Source of the DNA: Paenibacillus castaneae
Lineage (GTDB): Bacteria > Bacillota > Bacilli > Paenibacillales > Paenibacillaceae
Direction of reading: 5' to 3'
Length of the DNA stretch: 64,000 nt
Assembly: GCF_002884445.1 (NCBI RefSeq)
Contig: NZ_KZ614144.1
Location: forward strand, 4,012,094-4,076,093
Below are positions 55,501-61,769 of this stretch, piece by piece. The notes below the pieces were generated by a model, which had not been told where the DNA came from, ran no database searches, and saw nothing but the letters and a program-made list of their open reading frames with translations. The number at the start of each line of letters is the position of its first letter. Positions within the stretch are counted from its first letter, which is position 1. The position numbers and the translations under genes are program-made.

Positions 55501-57497
55501 TTGTCCTTGATTTTCAGCTTGGCGACATCTAGATTGGCAATGCGAATGTCAATCGCCTTCGGTTCAAGGTTTATTAGATTGGTAAGATACGATGTATTCA
55601 ATGCGCTTCTCTGGGCATCGGTTAGGGAATTCACCACTTCACGCAATTTCGCTACAAACATGGCATCCGTCAAGGTGGCGGCATCCGCGCCAAAACGCTT
55701 ACCCACCATGTTGTTGCCGTTGTTTCTTAGGTATCCTACCAGCGTGTTAACCGCGCTTACCCGTTCTGCATCCGTCTTGAACAACGCCGGGAAAGTCAGA
55801 GGATCTTTGATCGTGAAGTCTACCCATGCAATGCCAATCTTCTGCCGGGTTACTTCCGCCAAACGTTCACTGAGCGTTTTGATGACCGGTTCATCCAGCG
55901 TATAATACCACATCGCATCCGGACGGTATCCGATTTGATATAGCACATCGTTAGGATAGAAGAAGTCGGCAAATGCTTTGAATTCGGGAATAAAGCCCAT
56001 CGTGTCGTCATACATTCCCGTCACTTCCCCGTCGATGCTGCCAATGCTTTGACTGTCGTTGCAGAACAAGATGTCGCTGCGGTAGGTCGGCGGCAGCCAG
56101 CGCATGCTGTAGTGCTTCAAAAACATGCGATAGGTCGGATTGATGGATTTCAGATGCTCATCCCAATCCTTCGCCAATGCATCAGTGACCGGCAGTCCGG
56201 CATCTTCGGAAATCCCGTAATACCATTCGACATCGACGCCCCAGCCAATGACGCTCGAATGATGGCCGTACTTGTCAAAAATCAGATCCATTAGTGTTTT
56301 CATGTCCGCGAAGCCCGGTTCTACTTGCAGAAACACTTTGATGCCATGCTCGTCAAAGTAGTTCAAGTAGTCCTCGTGGGATAAATGTCCTGCTTTGGTG
56401 GGCGGACCGAAACTGATATTAAGCGCCGCATAATCCACATCGTCGTTAGGCTTTTCAAACTCCAGCCTGGTACCTCCAATCCCCACGCCGCTGTCCAATC
56501 TGCCGACAATCCACACATATGTCGGCTGCGCCCCCGGGAAGTATCCGTCCATCTGGTCGGTAATATGCTGCCAATCAGCTGTTCCTAACCATTGTCCGCT
56601 GACGCCGTAATCGGAAGAACGGGTACCGGCGTAGGCGATATTGTCCGGTGCTTTGTGAGGCAGCGGCTTGCCTTCCCAAACGGCAATTTTATTCTCTGCT
56701 TCCTTTAATAGATCGTAATTGGTCACTACAGCCTGCTGGTCGGAAGTCAAAGCGTTGTACGCTGCTCTAGCCGTTGTGGCTGCAGAAGCATCAGAAGAAC
56801 TCAGCACCTGCATATTATCGATTATTGCCTGTACTTCTTTTGCCTTTATATAGTTCGCTTCTTTTATCACTACTAGTTCGTCAAGCTTTTTTCCAAGATC
56901 GCCAAGCTTGTTGGCATGGGTAATAAACGTTTTCTGGTAAGATGTTAAATTGTCGTATTCCTCTTCAAGTACGCCTAAAAGTCCTTCGTCTACTGGCGAA
57001 ATAATGTCAGCGCTTTCAATCCAGAGATTCAATATCTTAGCTTCAGCTTGTTCCAACAGCAGCAGATTTGACACAAGTCCTTTTTGCGTGCTATTCAACT
57101 TAGCATAAGACCGTCTAGCCAAAACAACCGCTTCACGGTCGGCTAATGTCGTCACGTTTAAGGCGCCAATCATCTCTACGGCCTTTTGGTCGGGAGTAAG
57201 TGCTAATAGAGCAAATGGTTCAACCTCGTTTGACTCATCGCCCTCTATCGAATCACCCTGCAAAATATCACCTGCCGCTTTTTCTTGTTCAGGCGAGCCT
57301 TCTTCCGAAACAAGGTCGGTTTCCCCATTTGTGCTATTCTCAGTCGCGGTAGAAATAAAATCTGAACTAGCTACTGCCTCAGGCAGACTTCTTGCAAATA
57401 TATTTGTCTGCAAAATACTTGTTATTAGAAAAACCAACACGATGACTGAAACAAACATGCGCTTTGATTTTCTTCCGATAAGCCTAGAATTGTTCAT
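52506..57497 (-). CDS. Giant SLH surface protein with two nearly identical helical-plus-barrel units
   Basis: A 1663-residue secreted protein. A signal peptide (to about 36) and acidic linker are followed by unit 1 (107-699) and unit 2 (708-1300), which differ in almost no residue (S696 versus A1297). Each unit has about three helical modules of the ARxxYxxLTxxQ type, a barrel-like domain (about 280-575 in unit 1: TYVWIVGRLDSG, KVFLQVEPGFADM, GWGVDVEWYYG, MFLKHYSMRWLP, AMWYYTLDEPV, GIAWVDF) and more helical modules. A beta-sandwich (about 1325-1475) and three SLH domains (about 1475-1663) anchor it to the wall. The barrel resembles a glycoside hydrolase, with candidate acids E393, D422, E424 and D559, but I cannot assign a family. 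Three AAGCGCTT-type operators lie upstream. Confidence 0.9.
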   Translation of the reverse strand: MNNSRLIGRKSKRMFVSVIVLVFLITSILQTNIFARSLPEAVASSDFISTATENSTNGETDLVSEEGSPEQEKAAGDILQGDSIEGDESNEVEPFALLALTPDQKAVEMIGALNVTTLADREAVVLARRSYAKLNSTQKGLVSNLLLLEQAEAKILNLWIESADIISPVDEGLLGVLEEEYDNLTSYQKTFITHANKLGDLGKKLDELVVIKEANYIKAKEVQAIIDNMQVLSSSDASAATTARAAYNALTSDQQAVVTNYDLLKEAENKIAVWEGKPLPHKAPDNIAYAGTRSSDYGVSGQWLGTADWQHITDQMDGYFPGAQPTYVWIVGRLDSGVGIGGTRLEFEKPNDDVDYAALNISFGPPTKAGHLSHEDYLNYFDEHGIKVFLQVEPGFADMKTLMDLIFDKYGHHSSVIGWGVDVEWYYGISEDAGLPVTDALAKDWDEHLKSINPTYRMFLKHYSMRWLPPTYRSDILFCNDSQSIGSIDGEVTGMYDDTMGFIPEFKAFADFFYPNDVLYQIGYRPDAMWYYTLDEPVIKTLSERLAEVTRQKIGIAWVDFTIKDPLTFPALFKTDAERVSAVNTLVGYLRNNGNNMVGKRFGADAATLTDAMFVAKLREVVNSLTDAQRSALNTSYLTNLINLEPKAIDIRIANLDVAKLKIKDKKKVADIRAAYIALTDVQKAQVTKLDSLVSAENVFAATSDKVVEMIGALNVTTLADREAVVLARRSYAKLNSTQKGLVSNLLLLEQAEAKILNLWIESADIISPVDEGLLGVLEEEYDNLTSYQKTFITHANKLGDLGKKLDELVVIKEANYIKAKEVQAIIDNMQVLSSSDASAATTARAAYNALTSDQQAVVTNYDLLKEAENKIAVWEGKPLPHKAPDNIAYAGTRSSDYGVSGQWLGTADWQHITDQMDGYFPGAQPTYVWIVGRLDSGVGIGGTRLEFEKPNDDVDYAALNISFGPPTKAGHLSHEDYLNYFDEHGIKVFLQVEPGFADMKTLMDLIFDKYGHHSSVIGWGVDVEWYYGISEDAGLPVTDALAKDWDEHLKSINPTYRMFLKHYSMRWLPPTYRSDILFCNDSQSIGSIDGEVTGMYDDTMGFIPEFKAFADFFYPNDVLYQIGYRPDAMWYYTLDEPVIKTLSERLAEVTRQKIGIAWVDFTIKDPLTFPALFKTDAERVSAVNTLVGYLRNNGNNMVGKRFGADAATLTDAMFVAKLREVVNSLTDAQRSALNTSYLTNLINLEPKAIDIRIANLDVAKLKIKDKKKVADIRAAYIALTDVQKAQVTKLDSLVAAENILKSIEDGDNPPTNVPIGNGTDAPTAGGNVEKQLNADGFVTIKASELTSADSLTINRGGLRVAFDKSALASFGTVKDIVVSVTIADTSGLSDEDKARIGDRPVYEFSVKSGDNAVTSFGNGVVTISVPYTLKAEEDLNAIVIYYINSNAKLEVIKDCIYDPITGTVTFKTNHFSRYSVGYNKINFSDVSGWYQDYVTFLSAREVIKGQGEKQFAPNANITRAEFVQILANMAGADLANYKIAPFADVKSGDWYLGAVSWAYDNGIATGANGKFNPNANITRQDMAVLIGRYVDMLTKSTLPNKNEATVFADEGNIDGYAKAAVLAMQRSGIIEGRGNNIFDPKAKATRAEAAKMITTLIKIMVK
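53598..55376. repeat. Tandem direct repeat, copy 1 (codes for unit 2)
   Basis: This block is repeated at 55401-57179 with a constant offset of 1803 bases (601 codons). Most of the 1.8 kb is identical; the few differences cluster near the right edge of each copy and are mostly silent (for example at about 55194-55330), with one more near 53853. Confidence 0.95.
55401..57179. repeat. Tandem direct repeat, copy 2 (codes for unit 1)
   Basis: Second copy of the 1803-base in-frame duplication. The 24-base junction between copies codes for the short linker VFAATSDK. Confidence 0.95.
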
Positions 57498-58158
57498 ATT
57501 GTTACAACTCTCCTTTCGATAATTAAATCAAAGGTGCCTATAGTTCAATTGACTGAGACATTTGGCGCTCATCTTTTTGTAATGGAGTTCTAAACAAATA
57601 AAGAGTTAAGTTTAAGCGGTTATCTTTTTACATTAAGATGTTGCATAAAATCGCAAATAATGTCGGAAAATTGCACTGAAAATCCTATACTATCGACCTC
57701 CTTCAAAATCATAATCACCCCAAAAGTTTAAGCGCTTACATTTTATAAACTATCACACCTGTTTAATTATGTCAATTAACTTCCGGTTAAAACTACCTCA
57801 TTCATCTATAATCCCATTTACTAAACATATCAATGCCACCTCACTTCAAATTATCGAAATCACTGATTGAGTACACTATTCTGGTTCAATCTGTTAAAAC
57901 AACGTATAAGTGATATTTTCACATTATTTAAGCGCTTAAATATACAGGCCAGTAGGTTATGAATGCCGGATTGCAAACTTGACAAAACTTTTCCACTATA
58001 GCGTATTTTCAACGTGTGATGCAAGCCGGAGTTCGATCGCCCAAAACAAAGCTGAATCAAATATGTAAATCGTTGGTTTGTCCATGTCACATATCGAACG
58101 GCTACTTCGTCTTTAAAGTGTAAGAGGATCGTTTGATCGTTATGTTAGGAGGAATCTT
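57498..58158. promoter_or_regulatory. Regulatory region with three AAGCGCTT-type operators
   Basis: Three related sites occur: TTTAAGCGGTTATC (57611-57624), TTTAAGCGCTTACA (57727-57740) and the perfect palindrome TTTAAGCGCTTAAA (57927-57940). They look like LacI-family or cre-related operators. The region is otherwise AT-rich. A plus-strand promoter for the reductase gene must also be here. A 76-codon frame at 57860-58090 on the minus strand has no ribosome-binding site and is not called. Confidence 0.55.
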
Positions 58159-58905
58159 ATGAGAATTGCTGTCGTTGGAGGTACAGGAATGTTGGGACGG
58201 CGGGTTGTCGATGAGTTACGATCGCGTGGACATGAAGTTCGGGTACTCAGCCGTAGCGCGCCAGAGTACCAAATCGACCTTACGACAGGCGAAGGGCTAG
58301 TCTCTGCTTTGGGGGGCTGCGATACCGTTGTTGATGCGAGCAATAATGCAACATCGAAAGCAGCGGATATCTTGGTTAATGGTTCACGTCGACTACTTGC
58401 GGCTGAAAAGACTGCGGGAGTCGGCCATCATATCTGCGTGTCGATTGTGGGCTGTGAGCGGGTGCCGATAGGCTATTACCGTTTTAAGGCAGAGCAAGAA
58501 CGTGTAATCGAAGAGGGATCGGTGCCTTGGAGTATCGTGCAAGCAACCCAGTTCCATGAGTTTTTCGCTGCCTTACTTGCACAGGCCGCGCGTTGGAGGA
58601 TATTGCCGATCCCTCGGATGCCGCTGCAAACCGTCGCAGTTGATGAGGTCGCCCGGACAATTGTCGACATTGTCGAATCCGGGCCACGCGATGGTCGCAT
58701 TAGTATAACCGGGCCAGAGATTATAGACGCCCGCGAACTAACCCGCACATGGCGCTCGTTAAACGGCCGACGCGCGCTCCTTTTCCCAGTTCCTCTTCCC
58801 GGCAAACTCGGCCGGGCACTGCGTGCCGGAGCGTTGACTATGGAGCGTCCCAGCATTCGCGGTACGACAAGATTTGAAACCTGGCTAAAAACAGGGGGAC
58901 GTTGA
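58159..58905 (+). CDS. NmrA-like NAD(P)-binding reductase (atypical SDR)
   Basis: A 248-residue Rossmann protein starting with RIAVVGGTGMLGRRVVDELR (GxxGxxG motif), then DTVVDASNNATSK and SIVGCERVPIGYYRFK. The catalytic YxxxK is replaced by YYRFK-like, typical of atypical SDRs. TAGGAGG precedes the ATG by about eight bases. Base composition is richer in G+C than in the neighbours, and the gene lies next to a tRNA-like fragment, so acquisition by transfer is possible. Role unknown. Confidence 0.82.
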   Translation: MRIAVVGGTGMLGRRVVDELRSRGHEVRVLSRSAPEYQIDLTTGEGLVSALGGCDTVVDASNNATSKAADILVNGSRRLLAAEKTAGVGHHICVSIVGCERVPIGYYRFKAEQERVIEEGSVPWSIVQATQFHEFFAALLAQAARWRILPIPRMPLQTVAVDEVARTIVDIVESGPRDGRISITGPEIIDARELTRTWRSLNGRRALLFPVPLPGKLGRALRAGALTMERPSIRGTTRFETWLKTGGR

Positions 58906-59014
58906 TGCGGATGATGTACTCACGGTCGTCGCGTTCCTAATTAGTCAACAAAGTTGGAATCAATAAAAGCATCCGCGTAGACTACTCCCTAGCCTCTGCC
59001 CCACTTGGGCTTTA
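58906..59014. other. Spacer, nothing recognised
   Basis: No gene, repeat or terminator is evident between the reductase gene and the CAAA-repeat hairpin. Confidence 0.4.
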
Positions 59015-59071
59015 CAAACAAACAAACAAACAAACAACCGACCCTCATCGGATCGATTGTTTGTTTGTTTG
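59015..59071. repeat. CAAA simple repeat forming a large hairpin
   Basis: (CAAA)n at 59015-59037 pairs perfectly over 15 bases with (TTTG)n at 59057-59071; the loop holds CCGA and TCGG, which can pair in turn. It directly joins the tRNA-like T arm. Confidence 0.7.
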
Positions 59072-59150
59072 CTAGGGGGATCGAACCCCTGACCTCATCG
59101 CTACGTCGAATACTAGATTCGCATTCGTTGCAGCTATCTTGGCCATGCTG
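59072..59150 (-). pseudogene. tRNA-like fragment (T arm intact)
   Basis: On the minus strand AGGTC is followed by AGGGG-TTCGATC-CCCCT (59074-59090), a complete canonical TpsiC arm with a normal variable loop. Further upstream, AGATAGCTGC and a CGAAT/ATTCG hairpin only loosely resemble D and anticodon arms, and the 5' acceptor strand does not pair with the 3' side. It is either a decayed tRNA or an attachment-site leftover. Confidence 0.4.
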
Positions 59151-59205
59151 CTGTAGCCTACGACAAAATTCCGGTATTTTATCCCAGGATCTAATGCCTT
59201 CACTT

Positions 59206-60162
59206 TCAACCTTTCGCTATATCCAACATCCGGCACGCTTGATTCGATAGCTCAGCATAATGTACGAGAGTCTGGGTTAACAAATAATCCTTCCCGCTCG
59301 TTTCCCCATCTCTTCTTTCATTCAAAGAATTAATAAACTCCTGCAAACAGTCCAGTTCGATCACATCCGCTGGCACGTCAACCAACACTCTATCAAGTCC
59401 AACTGTAACGTAGATGTTCTGATCAATTAACTCTATCGCGCCTTTCGTCCCCTCGATCCGCCAGTTGGCAGACCAAGGCGTAGAGGGGCCTCGGGATGTA
59501 ATGGAGGCCGAATAATTCACTACAATGCCACCCTCCATCTCCAAAAACATGCTAGCGTTCAATATAGCTCCTTCCTCATCCCAGCCTCCAGGCGGGTTGT
59601 ACAGACGAGCTTGTATCCTCAATCCTTCCTTGCTTGTCAAATACCGAATCATATCCATATGGTGGATCCCGATGTCTCTTAATAGATTGACCGGATAGTT
59701 TCTCTTCACGTGATGATAACGAAAGAAGCCTATGTCTATGACTGACAGCTCTCCTATCGTTCCAGCTTCGATCAATTCCTTCATCTTTCGCACATTTGGC
59801 GCAAATCGATAATTTTCGGCAATCATAAATGGAATATTCTCACGCTCGGCGCGTCTTACGACTTGAATCGCTTCTTCGTACTCATTAGCGATCGGCTTCT
59901 CACACAGCACGGGAATGCGGCGGTCAAAAGCAGCCATATTCACCCCTGTATGCACGGATGGAGGCGTGACATTAACGATAAAATCAAACTCTACTTGCTC
60001 GAATGCCTCTTCAAGAGATTCATAGAATGGGAACAGATCGTCGCCCATTTTATTTTTCATCGCTGGATTTTTTTCAACGACTGCGGCCAATAGTCCGCGA
60101 TCTCTAAGCCTTCTATACCACCCATCCCCAAAACTTCCGAACCCTACCAACAATGCTTTCAT
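59206..60162 (-). CDS. Gfo/Idh/MocA-family oxidoreductase
   Basis: A 318-residue dehydrogenase. It begins KALLVGFGSFGDGWYRRL (Rossmann), has the family motif VLCEKPIANEYEEAI near residue 90 and the substrate-side IGIHHMDMIRYL near 165. Members act on sugars, inositols and related compounds with NAD(P). AAAGGAG precedes the ATG. It lies downstream of the GH18 gene but beyond a terminator and 500 bases, so co-transcription is unlikely. It could act on amino-sugars, by context only. Confidence 0.88.
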   Translation of the reverse strand: MKALLVGFGSFGDGWYRRLRDRGLLAAVVEKNPAMKNKMGDDLFPFYESLEEAFEQVEFDFIVNVTPPSVHTGVNMAAFDRRIPVLCEKPIANEYEEAIQVVRRAERENIPFMIAENYRFAPNVRKMKELIEAGTIGELSVIDIGFFRYHHVKRNYPVNLLRDIGIHHMDMIRYLTSKEGLRIQARLYNPPGGWDEEGAILNASMFLEMEGGIVVNYSASITSRGPSTPWSANWRIEGTKGAIELIDQNIYVTVGLDRVLVDVPADVIELDCLQEFINSLNERRDGETSGKDYLLTQTLVHYAELSNQACRMLDIAKG

Positions 60163-60629
60163 GATTGTGCTCCTTTATTGATGGGCTATTGTGACCCTAT
60201 TCTAAGTTTCATGAAGAATGCCCATATTATGAACAAAGTATAAGCATTAATCATCATCGGATGCAATAGCGTCTTTAACAATGGGACAGGCATCACCATA
60301 ATCGTACTCGCACCTATATCGGCCTTACTATCCACTCGAAGCCCATATGTTTTTCTCATCTTCCGTGTACGTTGCAGGCAACCCAGCATTATCGGTTGAT
60401 TGACTCAATAGAAAAGCGGCTTATCACGATAATGTGCGTAGAGTTAATTCCAATTACTATTTGTAAAAAATATGATTTGAATTATGTGAAAAAAACTGAT
60501 CAAGACTCTAGATTTATCGTGGACTTATCATGATTAAAAGGCTCGTACTTGATGATTGCAGTTCTTCGGGAAATAGGTTCGCATGAAGTTCCCAAAAGCC
60601 ATGAAAATGATCCTTCAAGATCTGTTTAC
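60163..60629. other. Intergenic stretch
   Basis: About 470 bases with no supported gene. A 67-codon minus-strand frame at 60186-60389 ends in a hydrophobic stretch but lacks a ribosome-binding site; a second frame of 30 codons nearby also looks protein-like. These may be remnants, but neither is recognisable. The right-hand part holds the promoter region of the dehydrogenase gene. Confidence 0.35.
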
Positions 60630-60686
60630 AAAAACAAAACGGATACACCTCATCGCTAAATAATGGGTGTATCCATTTCATTTTTT
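60630..60686 (-). terminator. Terminator of the GH18 operon
   Basis: A perfect nine-base stem (GGATACACC/GGTGTATCC) with T-rich flanks on both strands lies just after the GH18 gene. Confidence 0.82.
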
Positions 60687-60707
60687 ACCTTCTTATCGTA
60701 ATTCTGC

Positions 60708-61742
60708 TTACGACTTTAATTCCTTATGGATGGCATTCAGCAAGCGATGTGTCTTGTCGCAGCCGTACTCCCAGAACATAATACCAGCCAAATTATTATG
60801 CTTTACATAATCGGATTTGTGCTGTAGCGATTCTTCATCATCATAGGAAATGAGGCTGCTGCCGTTGAATAGGAACGGTGCACAAGCTTCATCATCCCAA
60901 TAGCGAATATACCCATTTTTATCGATGTACTCTGCTGAAAGAACTGTGAAGTCCGGTCCATAGCCACCTGTACTGCCGGCCATTTGCAGAAGCCCATTAT
61001 TTCGATCTGGAACTTGATGCCAGATGCGAGAGTAGAACGCTGCCCCAATCACGATTTTCTCTTTTGGAACGCCTGCACGAATAAAAATGTTGACAGAGGC
61101 ATCTGTGCTAATACGGAATAAATCCCCGCTCGGGGTATACAGACTCGTATGGTGGCCCGTCAAGACTTGAAATCCTCCGCGCATATCGTAAGTCATCAAT
61201 TGAACAAAATCGAGATATTTATGAACGTGATGCATTTCAGTTCCGTCTACGTAATACTGGTCTGCTCCAGCAGCTATAGTAAGCAAATAATGTCGGCCGT
61301 CATGTGCTCCTTTATGATCTAATGCTTCCCGCATCTTCTTAAGAAGCAACGTAAAATTCGTCTTATCATCAGGACTCGAATGGATGCCGGCTTCTCCATA
61401 ACAAGGATATTCCCAATCCAGATCAATCCCGTCAAAAGGATGGTCTGTCAATATACGGACTGCTGATTCGGCCATTCTTGTTCTTCCCTGTTCAGTTGCA
61501 GCAGCTTCAGAGAACCCTCCCGCGCTCCATCCACCAACAGACAACAGTAGATTTAGTTCAGGATGATCGCGTTTAATCTCATGCAAAGTACCACTATTTT
61601 TCAAATGGTCTATACGGATCTTATCGTTTAGAACATGTCCGAATGCCACATTTAGATGAGTCAATTTATTCAGATCTTCCTGTGTCATCCCAGGTAGATT
61701 GGAATCTACGACGTAACCTGCCACAATGTATTTCTGATTCAT
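60708..61742 (-). CDS. GH18 chitinase-like glycosidase (no signal peptide)
   Basis: A product of about 344 residues with the GH18 layout: YVVDSNLPG at strand 1, LLLSVGGWSAGGFSEAA, the catalytic DxxDxDxE in FDGIDLDWEYP (acid glutamate), VQLMTYDMRGG and IMFWEYGCD. No signal peptide is visible, so it is a cytoplasmic enzyme that may act on imported chitin oligosaccharides or on cell-wall/spore material. It starts about 25 bases after the transglutaminase-like gene, so the two form an operon. ATG 61742 is used; a TTG lies one codon upstream. Confidence 0.9.
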   Translation of the reverse strand: MNQKYIVAGYVVDSNLPGMTQEDLNKLTHLNVAFGHVLNDKIRIDHLKNSGTLHEIKRDHPELNLLLSVGGWSAGGFSEAAATEQGRTRMAESAVRILTDHPFDGIDLDWEYPCYGEAGIHSSPDDKTNFTLLLKKMREALDHKGAHDGRHYLLTIAAGADQYYVDGTEMHHVHKYLDFVQLMTYDMRGGFQVLTGHHTSLYTPSGDLFRISTDASVNIFIRAGVPKEKIVIGAAFYSRIWHQVPDRNNGLLQMAGSTGGYGPDFTVLSAEYIDKNGYIRYWDDEACAPFLFNGSSLISYDDEESLQHKSDYVKHNNLAGIMFWEYGCDKTHRLLNAIHKELKS

Positions 61743-61769
61743 CAATTAGGTTCACTTCCATTTCTCTGA

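Noticed and set aside
57860..58090. 76-codon open frame on the minus strand upstream of the giant SLH gene
   Set aside because: No ribosome-binding site, it contains the palindromic operator TTTAAGCGCTTAAA, and the protein has no recognisable pattern.
59005..59250. 81-codon plus-strand frame containing RGIEPLTSSLRR
   Set aside because: This phrase arises when the antisense of a tRNA T arm is translated; it marks the tRNA-like fragment, not a gene.
60186..60389. 67-codon minus-strand frame with hydrophobic end
   Set aside because: No ribosome-binding site and no family pattern; kept only as a remark on the intergenic region.
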